DNA of 64,000 nucleotides, from the NCBI GenBank assembly GCA_016650295.1, contig JAENWA010000096.1, positions 1 through 64,000 of the forward strand, given 5' to 3'. The DNA comes from Desulfuromonadales bacterium. GTDB lineage: Bacteria; Desulfobacterota; Desulfuromonadia; Geobacterales; Pseudopelobacteraceae. The position numbers were made by a program, and so were the translations under genes. Under the pieces are notes generated by a model. The model was not told the DNA's origin. It saw nothing but the letters and a program-made list of their open reading frames with translations, and did no database searches. Positions 28,179-37,759 of the stretch are shown here, piece by piece. The stretch's first letter is position 1. Each line of letters starts with the position of its first letter.

Positions 28179-30155
28179 TTACCAGATATACTCCCCGGCT
28201 ATCTCCCGTTTGTCCTTGCCGGCCAGGATATGCAGTATCCTGACCTGCTTCAGCTTGTGGGGGGACAATGATCCCAGCGGAATATAGACTATATTGCGTT
28301 CGAGCCGGGCGGCTATCTGTTTGAAGATGCTGCGAGGAGGCTTAGCCGCCACGTAGACCACGTACTTCTCGATAGAATAGTCCAGTGCGGCCATCAGCAG
28401 AACTTCCGCCCAGGTTGACGCCATGAAGTAATCAGGGTCCTGCCAGACATCCAGCATACGCCGGGGCGGGTATGAAAGCAGAAAACCGCCGTATTCGCAC
28501 CGGCAGATGCCGGGTCCCACAATGTTCTCCGCCGGATCGGTGGCGTAAAAGGCCATGTCGGACTCCTGATCGTGCTCCCCCATCCAGGTCATGCGGCAGG
28601 GGTAGCGATCCTTGCGGCGATCCTCATCGAATATCACCACCAGGCACCCTACCCCGCCCTTGGCCCGCTGCTGTTCCCGGACGTAGATCGCCCCTTCGTG
28701 GATATTGCGCAGGGTTTCCCGCATATCGATACCGTCCAGCAGCGAAGTGCTGAACTTCTCGCTGCGGCTCAGCTCCTCGGAGAGCTGCATACACCCCTTG
28801 CGCTTGAGAAAGCGGCCATAGTTTTCAATGGCAATGTCCTCCTGCGAGTAGGAGCAGACGGAGGGATCATCGAAACCCTCCAGCCATTCTCCGGAACGCT
28901 TTTCCCGTTTGCGCTTGAGCAGTCCCATGCGCGAGAGCCCCTTGGTCCGCTTCTGGCGCGGGCGGAATCGGATCAGGCGGCTGTTGCCCCAGATTTCCTC
29001 AGGTGAGAGAGTGATGGTGGCCAAGTCGCTGCTTTCCGTCTGCCAGGGGTAGCAGGTGGCCAGACGGCAGAAGGCGTAGGCGAAATTGTCATCGATACAG
29101 CCCCGGGCCGCCGCCAGAAGCTGGAAGAGGTCCGGCAGCAGCTGACTACTCTGCAGGGCGTAATTGCGGGAGAAGCGGAAAAAGGCCCGTTTCTGCCAGA
29201 TATGCAAGGTTTCACCGGTCTCCTGGCGATAGTGCCGGGCCGTTTCGCAGAACAGGCGGTAGATGATGCGTTGGCGGTCGGGAAAGACGCCTTCCCGCCC
29301 CAGATGGCGGGCAGTCCGACGGATGGCGTTATCCAGAAGTCTGTCTTCCGAAAGCTCCTGCCGGCCGCCCCGGATCAGCTCCAGGGCATGGAAGCGCTTG
29401 CGCAGACCGCTGCCGCTCTCTTCAGGTTCTTCGGGCAGCGAGCCGCGCCGGTATTCGTAGACCGCCGACAGGAAAGGGAACCCGGCCAGGATTTCGCGGC
29501 AGGAATCAGGGTGCAGATTGGATACGGTAATGCCGTCCCGCCGGAGCCGCTCCAGAGGAGAAGCCTGGGGAGTATCGAAGAGGCGTTTGACACGTTCCAG
29601 ATGGGCCATGCCGCAGACGTACAGGATCCGTCGGTATGTCTGCCCCAGCTGCTGCAGACGGTAGGTCATTCCCTGCTCGCGGCGCTGATCCTCGCGGCCG
29701 GGGAGCTCTTCTGCCGCAGAGTTCCGGTATTCGCGGTAATAGGCCTCCAGGCCAATGCGGCAGATACTGTAGGAGTCCGGCAGCGGCTCATGCTGGCGGG
29801 GGTAGTGATCCGTATCCACGTCCACAAAATGCAGCGGCAGATCCAGCTCCAGCGCCCGTCGGGCCGCCTCCACCAGGGGATCGGCCGGCTCCACCAGCAG
29901 ATAGACCGTCTCGGTGTGGCCCGGTCCGGGTCCATTTTTCAGCTCGGCCTGATAGCTGATGACCGAGATCTGCGGCAAGCGGCGCACACCCCTCAGAAAA
30001 GCTGCTTCCAGGGTGGGGGGCAGTTCTATGGCCACGGCATCCGGCCGGAGCCGGTCAAAGGCCATGCGCACCAGGTGGGCGAATTCCAGGCGGTAATGAA
30101 GTACCGGCAGGGCATGGATCGGGCCGAACTGTTCCAGGTAGAGGCGTTGCGGCAT
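28179..30155 (-). CDS. Large uncharacterized protein with possible TraB/DUF5682-like N-terminus
   Basis: 658 aa ORF; VAIELPPTLEAAFLRGV...YVCGMAHLERVKRLFD resembles TraB/PrgY-like folds; 3-nt gap to the AAA gene. Confidence 0.7.
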   Translation of the reverse strand: MPQRLYLEQFGPIHALPVLHYRLEFAHLVRMAFDRLRPDAVAIELPPTLEAAFLRGVRRLPQISVISYQAELKNGPGPGHTETVYLLVEPADPLVEAARRALELDLPLHFVDVDTDHYPRQHEPLPDSYSICRIGLEAYYREYRNSAAEELPGREDQRREQGMTYRLQQLGQTYRRILYVCGMAHLERVKRLFDTPQASPLERLRRDGITVSNLHPDSCREILAGFPFLSAVYEYRRGSLPEEPEESGSGLRKRFHALELIRGGRQELSEDRLLDNAIRRTARHLGREGVFPDRQRIIYRLFCETARHYRQETGETLHIWQKRAFFRFSRNYALQSSQLLPDLFQLLAAARGCIDDNFAYAFCRLATCYPWQTESSDLATITLSPEEIWGNSRLIRFRPRQKRTKGLSRMGLLKRKREKRSGEWLEGFDDPSVCSYSQEDIAIENYGRFLKRKGCMQLSEELSRSEKFSTSLLDGIDMRETLRNIHEGAIYVREQQRAKGGVGCLVVIFDEDRRKDRYPCRMTWMGEHDQESDMAFYATDPAENIVGPGICRCEYGGFLLSYPPRRMLDVWQDPDYFMASTWAEVLLMAALDYSIEKYVVYVAAKPPRSIFKQIAARLERNIVYIPLGSLSPHKLKQVRILHILAGKDKREIAGEYIW

Positions 30156-30158
30156 GGT

Positions 30159-30977
30159 TCAGTCCAGATAGGGGAGCGCTTCATTGCCGAGGATGCGGGT
30201 TACGGACAGCCTGATCAGCTCCATGGGGGGCGTGCCGCCGGCAGCGGACATCTTGAGGGCATAGCGGGCGATGTTGATGCCGTCCCTGACAGAATACAGT
30301 TCATCTGCGGCATGGGCGCGCTGCAGAAAGGTCACCACATATTTCAGGATGGCGCTGTCGGCAAAGGGCAGGTTCTCCTTGAGGATGGTCAGCTCCTCGT
30401 CGGCTTCGGGGAAGTCGATATAGATCTGGGGCTGCAGACGTGAGTGAATATATTCCGGGATCTCGAAGGTCGAGGAGTCTTCGTTCATGGTGACCACAAT
30501 CCGGAAATCCCGCTGGGCCGGTATCCGCAGGCCGGTAACGATCGATTCCACGTAGCGCCGGTCATCAAGCAGCGGCGCCAGTGATGCCCAGGCCTTCTCG
30601 CTCATGCGGTTGCCTTCGTCCAGGATCAGAACCCCGCCGGTGAGCATGGCCGACACCAGCGATGATGCGGCATACAGGATTTTTGCATCGGGACCGATCA
30701 CCGGGGTGACAATCAGGTCCTCGGGACGGGTGTCCATGGTGGCCTGGAACAGGTAGACCGGCCGCCCCAGCCGTTTGGCCGCGGCATAGGCCAGGGTGGT
30801 CTTGCCGACCCCCGGCTTGCCCACCAGGCGGGGATTGAAGGGGATATCCCGCTCATCAATTACCATCCAGGCCGCCAGCAACTGCAGCAGCAGTTCATCC
30901 TGGCCGACCCACTGCAGGTTGAGTTCCACGGGCCTGGCAAGTGTCATAGTAATGCCGTCAAGTGTTACCTGATTCAT
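30159..30977 (-). CDS. MoxR-type AAA+ ATPase
   Basis: LVGKPGVGKTTLAYAAAKRLG (Walker A), GGVLILDEGNRMSE (Walker B), VVTMNEDSSTFEIPEYIHSRLQPQI. Confidence 0.87.
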   Translation of the reverse strand: MNQVTLDGITMTLARPVELNLQWVGQDELLLQLLAAWMVIDERDIPFNPRLVGKPGVGKTTLAYAAAKRLGRPVYLFQATMDTRPEDLIVTPVIGPDAKILYAASSLVSAMLTGGVLILDEGNRMSEKAWASLAPLLDDRRYVESIVTGLRIPAQRDFRIVVTMNEDSSTFEIPEYIHSRLQPQIYIDFPEADEELTILKENLPFADSAILKYVVTFLQRAHAADELYSVRDGINIARYALKMSAAGGTPPMELIRLSVTRILGNEALPYLD

Positions 30978-31120
30978 ATCCGTGACTCCATCCGTTCAGT
31001 ACGTACAACAATTCACTTGGAACTGTTCCGTTGCAAACTGAGTGATTTCAGCCCGGCTGTCAAGCAGAAGTAAGGTCAAGTCTGCTTTGGAAGCGCATAC
31101 CTCTCCGTACAGGAAAATAG

Positions 31121-31810
31121 CTATGAAGGGCTACTGGGGGAAACGGATCGCAAAACAGAAGACTTGAAGCGCTTTGAATTCAACCTCCGGTTTAATCCCG
31201 GAATCATATAGAACAGCATTCCAAGCAGGGGCAGGAAAATTACCAGCAGCAGCCAGACGGCTTTATTTGAAGGTGTATTGAAATCGCTTCTGACTATATC
31301 CACAATAGTCACTATCCAGACAACAAACAGGGCAAGCCCCAGCACTATCCATATGACTACAAATTTAGCCAGCGATTTCATGGTGCTGTCAAAATTCCTG
31401 TCGTCTATCTGCTGCTGTTGCTTTGTCTCCGCGGCCTGTCGCTGTTGTTCCAGACTGGCCTGGTGATCTGCACTCTTTTGTTCCTGATTGGCCCGGAGAT
31501 CGGTAACCTGTTTCTCCTGATTGGCCTGGTGATCGGTAACCTGTTTCTCCTGATTGGCCTGGTGATCGGCAACCTGTTTCTCCTGATTGGCAGCCAGCAG
31601 AGCCTGCTGATTCTTTCCGACCCTGAGGTGTGTAACCGAAGTCTCGGGCTGCAGTTCGGTTTCTGCAACAGGCTTTTCACGATTCTTTTCAGGCATGGAG
31701 GAAGGATTATCCGAAAAGTTCACCCCGTTTGCATCCTCCCACCTGTATACTTCTGCAGATGCAAGGGAGCTAAGAAACACCAGCATGAATAGAATGACAG
31801 CAGTTTTCAA
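31121..31810 (-). CDS. DUF4124 N-terminus + 11-aa repeat linker + PLDc_N-type membrane segment
   Basis: SAEVYRWEDANGVNFSDNPSSMPEK; repeats (QANQEKQVTDH); C-terminal TM segments WLLLVIFLPLLGMLFYMI. Confidence 0.75.
   Translation of the reverse strand: MKTAVILFMLVFLSSLASAEVYRWEDANGVNFSDNPSSMPEKNREKPVAETELQPETSVTHLRVGKNQQALLAANQEKQVADHQANQEKQVTDHQANQEKQVTDLRANQEQKSADHQASLEQQRQAAETKQQQQIDDRNFDSTMKSLAKFVVIWIVLGLALFVVWIVTIVDIVRSDFNTPSNKAVWLLLVIFLPLLGMLFYMIPGLNRRLNSKRFKSSVLRSVSPSSPS
31483..31600. repeat. 33-bp tandem repeat encoding QANQEKQVTDH
   Basis: Repeated ctgattggcctggtgatcggtaacctgtttct on + strand. Confidence 0.8.
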
Positions 31811-31837
31811 TTCGTAACCTTTCCATGATTAACAGAA

Positions 31838-31876
31838 ACAACACAAGGCCTTACGTAAATACGCAAGGCCTTGTGT
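31838..31876 (-). terminator. Long hairpin downstream of 31905-32192
   Basis: ACACAAGGCCTTACGTAAATACGCAAGGCCTTGTGT. Confidence 0.65.
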
Positions 31877-31904
31877 CCGGAAAAAGAAAATTAATCAAAT
31901 CCGG

Positions 31905-32192
31905 CTATTTTTCCTTGAAGGCCTCGCCGGTTTCATGCCCGGACTCTTTGAAGGCCTTGCCGGTCGCTTTACCCGATTTCTTGAAAGCCTTGCCGGTGGC
32001 CTTGCTCGATTTCTTGATAGCCTTGCCGGTGGCTTTGCCCATTTTTTTGACACCTTGTCCGACCTCTTTGCCGCCTTCCTTAATGCTGTTGTCGCCAGTA
32101 TTAATGCTTTCGTCGGCATAGGCGAATGAACCCGCCAGCGACAGCGACAGTAAGACCATAATCGTTCTTGTAAAAATTCTTGTTAACTTCAT
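31905..32192 (-). CDS. Small secreted protein with 11-residue repeats (KATGKAFKKSG)
   Basis: Signal peptide FTRTIMVLLSLSLAGSFAYADE; KATGKAIKKSS/KATGKAFKKSG/KATGKAFKESG/HETGEAFKEK; RBS cggaggtagt. Confidence 0.8.
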   Translation of the reverse strand: MKLTRIFTRTIMVLLSLSLAGSFAYADESINTGDNSIKEGGKEVGQGVKKMGKATGKAIKKSSKATGKAFKKSGKATGKAFKESGHETGEAFKEK

Positions 32193-32236
32193 ACTACCTC
32201 CGTTTACTCTGTTGGTTATTTCATGAACTGTTAATG

Positions 32237-32254
32237 TACAACAAACGTGCCAGG
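32237..32254 (-). promoter_or_regulatory. Putative sigma54 promoter for 31905-32192
   Basis: Minus strand CCTGGCACGTTTGTTGTA. Confidence 0.6.
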
Positions 32255-32368
32255 AATATAATCAGAACCGAGTAGGGCTTACACTCTGATATTGTTGGAT
32301 TATATTGAGTAAAAGTTCAGGAAGTAATGAGGAATCCGTTACAGGCGGCCGCCGCATGTAACAAGACT

Positions 32369-32380
32369 GTCATATGTGGC
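32369..32380. promoter_or_regulatory. Palindromic putative enhancer site GTCATATGTGGC
   Basis: 14-nt stretch GTCATATGTGGCGG identical to the site at 41670. Confidence 0.55.
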
Positions 32381-32578
32381 GGAAAGCGTTGGAGAAAATT
32401 GTTATTCGCGGATGCTGCCTGGTATATGCAATCGTAGTCTGTAGTGATGCAGGCCATACTGCAGGTTGTTATCGCCCGGCGTCTTACTTTTAAATCCGGC
32501 TATGACCATGGACGTAACCTCATCCGTCAATAAAGAAAAGGCCGGTATATCTTACAACTGGTTACCTCAGCGAGGTCC

Positions 32579-32590
32579 GTCACATATGGC
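32579..32590. promoter_or_regulatory. Palindromic putative enhancer site GTCACATATGGC
   Basis: Lies in a ~65-bp block (32575-32639) similar to 41666-41730. Confidence 0.55.
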
Positions 32591-32704
32591 AGTAATGTTA
32601 ACATAACAGATTCCGATAACGGTTTTCCTTTCTTCCCCGTTCGCTCTTTTCACAATTTACCTGCATAATCAAACTGTTACGCTCTCAGTTTCAGCAGGTC
32701 TCCT

Positions 32705-32722
32705 TTGGCATGATAGTTGCGA
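32705..32722 (+). promoter_or_regulatory. Putative sigma54 promoter for 32793-33005
   Basis: TTGGCATGATAGTTGCGA. Confidence 0.65.
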
Positions 32723-32792
32723 TGTACAATACGTTTGGGCGGCTGCGCGCAATTCTGCGCTCAGTTATTGTTCGATATAAAGGAGAATCATC

Positions 32793-33005
32793 ATGAGATA
32801 TTTGATTGTAGTTGCAGCAGCACTGTCGGCGCTGGCTTTGGGCGCATGTAACAAACCTGAGACAGTTTCGCCTTCTACCCCTGTGGTAGTTGTTCCCGGA
32901 CCTCCCGGACCACAAGGTGCCACGGGCGCACCTGCTGAAAAAGGCGCAACCGGCGCAACCGGCGCAACTGGCGCTGAAGGCGCAAAGGGCGAGCAGGGCA
33001 AATAG
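32793..33005 (+). CDS. Short lipoprotein with collagen-like Gly-X-Y repeats
   Basis: Lipobox LALGAC; GPPGPQGATGAPAEKGATGATGATGAEGAKGEQGK*; RBS aaggagaatc. Confidence 0.82.
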   Translation: MRYLIVVAAALSALALGACNKPETVSPSTPVVVVPGPPGPQGATGAPAEKGATGATGATGAEGAKGEQGK

Positions 33006-33462
33006 GGTAGCGGCATGATCGTGGTTATCCCCTGCACCCGATTCGTAGCGCTGATCAGTTTTCATCGGGGGCTGGCCGGGCAGTCCGTGCGGCATCCGGA
33101 GTTATTCACCACATGGCTGGAATATAAAGAGTCGCCCCCGCTATTTATCGAATAGAAGGGGGCGTCCCTCATTTCTGGCAGGGAAAATGATTAATAGGAA
33201 TTTATCGACTAAAGCTCGACACCGATTCCGACCAGACATCTCGCACCATATTGACCTGTTTTTTGACCTCTCCTTCAATCCCCGGAATTCTCCCTCGCCC
33301 GCTTCCACCTCGTAACGCCTTACAAAATCAACAAATTTTCACGGATAAAACCTGCATTTTGCTGCTGTTGTTGATTGCCGCTCATTCATCCTTGGCAATG
33401 CCGGCGTCTCTATACTATAGTCTTTGTGCAGACCGGATCGGGTGAGGTGTCGAGGGAATACC

Positions 33463-35607
33463 ATGGATAATGAAAAAGCCAGACTCGTTTTTGCACGGGC
33501 GAACGAATTCAAGGAGGGAGACCTGCTGGTCGGCGGAACACGCGACGAAGCCGTCAGGATGGATGCAAAGAAGGAGATTGCAGCCCTGAAAATCGGCGAG
33601 ATCGCCAGGCTTGTGCTGGTAGAAGACGCGATCACGGAGGCGCTTTCCCGCTCCGTCAACAGGCAGCTGTTCAATGAAATTGCTCACCTGACGATCAGCG
33701 ACCTCAAGTTGATCCTGACAGGTGCCGCCTGCGCCGTCTGGGTCAGGAAATATTCCGATGGCCTGTCCAGCGAGGCAATCGCGGCGCTGGTCAAGACCAT
33801 GAACAATGACGAGCTTTCACAACTCTCGCGTTCCCTGTTCAATCCCTTGTCGGACAAAGCACAGAGCGGTCCCGTCGTTATCGGTTCCCCACTCCATTTC
33901 GGCAGCCGCATCCAGCCCAACAGCCCCGGTGATTGTGAAGAGGAAATCCTCATGTCAATCCTGGAGGGGTTGGCCTTCGGCTGCGGCGACGTCATCATCG
34001 GGCTCAATCCGGCCAGCGACGATATCGAAACAATCGTCAGGACCGAGAAGCTCCTGCAGAGCGTGGTCGAACGGCTGCAGCTTCCGACCCGTTACTGCGT
34101 CCTTTCCGATCTGGTAAAACAGTCGGCGGCCCGCTCCCGGACAAAGGTTGACGTCGGTTTCCAGAGCCTGGCCGGAACGTCCAGGTCCCTGGTCGGCATG
34201 CTGGGCCTGGATGTTGAAGGGCTGCTGGAACTGGCGCGGGGTTTCGACGGTCTCTATTTTGAAACGGGACAGGGTTCCGAAGTCACCAACGGGTCGGCCG
34301 AAGGCGTTGACATGCTGACGCTGGAGTCGCGCTGTTACGGCCTGGCCAGACATGTACGGCAGCAGTGCAGCGGGAAATGGATGATCGTCAACGACGTGGC
34401 CGGCTTCATCGGCCCGGAGGTCTTCAGGACCGGCCGGCAACTGATGCGGGCCTGCCTGGAAGATACGGTCATGGCCAAGCTGCACGGTATCACCATGGGT
34501 CTGGATGTCTGCTCCACCTTCCATATGGGTATCGATCCGTTCGAGCTTCAGGCCCTGACCGGGCAGATAGTTACAATGGCGGCCCCCGCCTATCTGATGT
34601 CCGTGGCCGGAAACGCCGACCCCATGCTCGGCTATCTTACGACATCCTACCGTCAACACCCGCGCCTCAGGCTGGCGACCAACCGGCAGATCTCAAGCGC
34701 CATGCGGGACAGGCTGATCGTTCTCGGCGTGATCGACTCCGACGGCCCGGCCAGCGGTGCCCCTGAAATCACCGCACTCCTGTATGCACGCTATCTGAAA
34801 CAAGGCGGAGACACGCGGTCAATCGACGGACTCAGGCTGGAAGGCCTCAAGCGGATTGCAGCCCTGCAGGAAAAAGGATGCGACCTGGGCTATGGCCCCG
34901 GTCCGGATAATTGCGACCCGCCGCTGGTATCCGCACGGATTGAAACACTCTACCGGCATGCCAGAATTGCCCTGTATGCCGGGCTTGACCCGGCGGTCAT
35001 CCGGGCCTGCTGTCCGCAGCATATCATTGTTGCGACACATTCGGCCGACCGTGAGGAGTATCTTGCGCATCCGGCATCCGGCGAACTGATCAGCGAAAAG
35101 GATTGCGCAGCCCTGAAAAGGCTCCGTGAGGGCCGCACGACTGCCCCGCAGGTCCGGATCGTCATCTCAGACGGCCTTAACGCGGACGCGGTCAATGAAA
35201 ATCTGCGCGACGTCCTGCCGGGGCTGAGATGGTCGCTGAAGGAAGCAGGATTCCAGGTTAGCGAAACCGATGTGGTTTTACGGAACGGGCGTGTCAGGGC
35301 AGGCTATCATGTGGCGCAGATCACTGAACCTGACATCCTGATTCACCTGATCGGAGAGCGGCCGGGGTCGGGTCTGAACCAGCTTTCGGCCTACATGACC
35401 TACGGAAGAGACCCGTCCGGCAGCTTCCGCTGGAGTCCCGGCATGGACCATTCCTGTACTTCTGCGATCTGCAGCATACACCCCAGAGGAAAAACAGCTG
35501 AATCGGCCATCGTTGATATGCTACAATGCGCCGGACGCATGATAGATCTGAAATGCTCGGGTGTGGCCCTTGGCGACAAGGCCAATACCAGCTCCATGCC
35601 CGGCTGA
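33463..35607 (+). CDS. eutBC: Ethanolamine ammonia-lyase, fused large (EutB) and small (EutC) subunits
   Basis: EutB-like LQPNSPGDC...EGLAFGCGDVIIGLNPASDD...LYFETGQGSEVTNG...GFIGPEVF; continues in frame into EutC-like RIVISDGLNADAVNENL...GERPGSGLNQLSAYMTYG...DHSCTSAICSIHPRG. Confidence 0.92.
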   Translation: MDNEKARLVFARANEFKEGDLLVGGTRDEAVRMDAKKEIAALKIGEIARLVLVEDAITEALSRSVNRQLFNEIAHLTISDLKLILTGAACAVWVRKYSDGLSSEAIAALVKTMNNDELSQLSRSLFNPLSDKAQSGPVVIGSPLHFGSRIQPNSPGDCEEEILMSILEGLAFGCGDVIIGLNPASDDIETIVRTEKLLQSVVERLQLPTRYCVLSDLVKQSAARSRTKVDVGFQSLAGTSRSLVGMLGLDVEGLLELARGFDGLYFETGQGSEVTNGSAEGVDMLTLESRCYGLARHVRQQCSGKWMIVNDVAGFIGPEVFRTGRQLMRACLEDTVMAKLHGITMGLDVCSTFHMGIDPFELQALTGQIVTMAAPAYLMSVAGNADPMLGYLTTSYRQHPRLRLATNRQISSAMRDRLIVLGVIDSDGPASGAPEITALLYARYLKQGGDTRSIDGLRLEGLKRIAALQEKGCDLGYGPGPDNCDPPLVSARIETLYRHARIALYAGLDPAVIRACCPQHIIVATHSADREEYLAHPASGELISEKDCAALKRLREGRTTAPQVRIVISDGLNADAVNENLRDVLPGLRWSLKEAGFQVSETDVVLRNGRVRAGYHVAQITEPDILIHLIGERPGSGLNQLSAYMTYGRDPSGSFRWSPGMDHSCTSAICSIHPRGKTAESAIVDMLQCAGRMIDLKCSGVALGDKANTSSMPG

Positions 35608-35640
35608 ACCCGCTTGAAAACCAACACACCGGAGGATTAA

Positions 35641-36216
35641 ATGGGAAGATCAATGCAGGAAGTATTGATATTCGATGCTTTCATGAGAAATACGAGCGAT
35701 TCAATCGTAATTAAAGAATATTTTGCCACGGAACGGGGAGGGTTTACCGGCGGGAAAATTATCTGTGCCAGTGAGGCCAAAGCCGGACATTATGGCCTGA
35801 ATATGGATACTATCCGGGGCCGCACCGATTTTGATCTTATGCCCCCTGAGCAGGCTGCCAAGGCATTTCAGGATGATATCTGGGTGATGGAACATCGCAA
35901 GCCGATTGAGGATCAGCGTGAAACCATAACCCATAAGAATGGCGAGATCGTGAAAGTCTCGGTAACCAAATTTCCCTGGATCTTGACCGGCGGAGAAATT
36001 ATAGGGGTCATGTGCATTGCCCGGAACATAACCATTCGAGAAAAAGCCAAGCAGCAAGCCCGCGATCTGATACAGTTCATGATGCAGGAAGTATTAAAAC
36101 CCCTGCTCCCGATGTATCATAATGAATTGAAATACTCTGAATCAGGAAAGGTTTTAAAAACAGTTATCTTTCGTGTAATCAGAAAACTCAGGGAAGGAAA
36201 AAGCCTGAAATCCTAG
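35641..36216 (+). CDS. PAS-domain protein
   Basis: ICASEAKAGHYGLNMDTIRGRTDFDLMPPEQAAKAFQDD...GEIIGVMCIARNIT. Confidence 0.8.
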   Translation: MGRSMQEVLIFDAFMRNTSDSIVIKEYFATERGGFTGGKIICASEAKAGHYGLNMDTIRGRTDFDLMPPEQAAKAFQDDIWVMEHRKPIEDQRETITHKNGEIVKVSVTKFPWILTGGEIIGVMCIARNITIREKAKQQARDLIQFMMQEVLKPLLPMYHNELKYSESGKVLKTVIFRVIRKLREGKSLKS

Positions 36217-36293
36217 TACCATTTTTTCGTGGGTCGGGTTAGTTAACCCGACAGCCGCTACCGCTGCTATTACAACATAAAAGGACAACAACC

Positions 36294-37517
36294 ATGGGTT
36301 TCTTTGACAAAATGTTCGGGACGAAAACCAACAGTGGTAAAATCGCTGCTGAAGCTCAGGCTGGCGACTTTGTCACGGCGCTATTGATGCACCTGCGCGG
36401 TGAACTGGAGCCGGCGCTCAGCGCCTATCAGAAGATCGCCGAAGAGTTCCCCGAAGACACTCTGGCCCCGTTTTTTGCCGCGGCCATCAGGTCCGACACG
36501 GGAAAGGCGGTTGAAGCCGCGGACGGCCTCCGCTCTCTCAGCCGGCGTATTGCAGCGGCGGGGGAGGCCATCTCGCGGGCAATCTCTCTGGATCTGGTCT
36601 CCCTCGTGAGCGATGAGCCGTTTCTTAAAGTTAAAGGCATACCGGCGGTTGCCGATATTATCGTATCTTTCGGAGACTCTCTCAAACAGTCGGGCTTCGT
36701 TCAGGAAAGCGCGGTCTGTTTCGAAATTGCCGCGGGGCTCGTACCGGAGCATGCCAATGTTCTCTACAAGCTTGGCGATACGCTTCATGACCTCGGCATC
36801 TACGACTACGCGGAATCGGTCTTGCTGGAAGCGCTTAAACACGCGCCGAGTCACTGGGGGGCGCTCTATACCTATGCCGTGCTGCTGCAGGATCTCGGGC
36901 GTGATGAAGAAGCGATTACCTATTATGGCAGGGCCGTCCGGCTCATTCCCGACCATGTCAATAGTCAGAACAATTACGGTGCGGCACTCCTGAGGGCAAA
37001 TCGGCTTGAAGAAGCTCTCGTCCATTGCACTCTGGCTGCAAATTATGATCCCGACTCCCCGTTGGTCAAGATCAATCTCGGCAATATTTATTTACTGATG
37101 CAGGAGTATGAAACCGCACGTACCTGCTTCACCGAAGCCATCTCTTTGAATGATAAGCTTGCCCAGGCATATTTCGGACTCGGCTCGGTTGAGCAAAGAT
37201 CGGGGAGCGACACTGGACGAATCCGGGAGTTGTACCTCAAGGCCATTCAGCTCAACCCCTCGATTCCCGAGATCTATCAGGCAGTGGGCAACCTTTTTGC
37301 GGGTGACGGCAGTCCTGAAGCACTGCAGTACTTCTCCGAAGCAGTGCAGATGAACAGTAACCTGAAGGATCTACATAAGGATTTCGGCATGGCCTGCCTG
37401 CAGCAGGGACAGAGAAAGGAAGCGCTGGAACATCTGAGAATGGCCCTTCAGCAGAACCCGGATGACGTCATGGTGCAGAACGTTCTTGCCGGTGCGGAAG
37501 CGGAAAATCCGGTTTGA
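36294..37517 (+). CDS. Tetratricopeptide repeat protein
   Basis: Multiple TPR units, e.g. WGALYTYAVLLQDLGRDEEAITYYGRAVRLIPDH. Confidence 0.92.
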   Translation: MGFFDKMFGTKTNSGKIAAEAQAGDFVTALLMHLRGELEPALSAYQKIAEEFPEDTLAPFFAAAIRSDTGKAVEAADGLRSLSRRIAAAGEAISRAISLDLVSLVSDEPFLKVKGIPAVADIIVSFGDSLKQSGFVQESAVCFEIAAGLVPEHANVLYKLGDTLHDLGIYDYAESVLLEALKHAPSHWGALYTYAVLLQDLGRDEEAITYYGRAVRLIPDHVNSQNNYGAALLRANRLEEALVHCTLAANYDPDSPLVKINLGNIYLLMQEYETARTCFTEAISLNDKLAQAYFGLGSVEQRSGSDTGRIRELYLKAIQLNPSIPEIYQAVGNLFAGDGSPEALQYFSEAVQMNSNLKDLHKDFGMACLQQGQRKEALEHLRMALQQNPDDVMVQNVLAGAEAENPV

Positions 37518-37759
37518 GAGAAAAAGCAGGCCGGCTGCTTTGCTCCTGTAACAAGAAGCCTGTCATCTGTCCTCTGTGTAATCAATGGGGAGCGCAGCAG
37601 GCATAACCCACTGAAAAGTATGGAATCAGCCTCTACAAAAAACAAATCAGGGCTTTCATTTTATTTTTCCGGAATAGGTGTAGACTTGAAAGGAGGGATT
37701 TTATTAATAAGGCTTTCCCGGCAATACGGAATTATCTTTGGATACACAGGAGGTAACTG

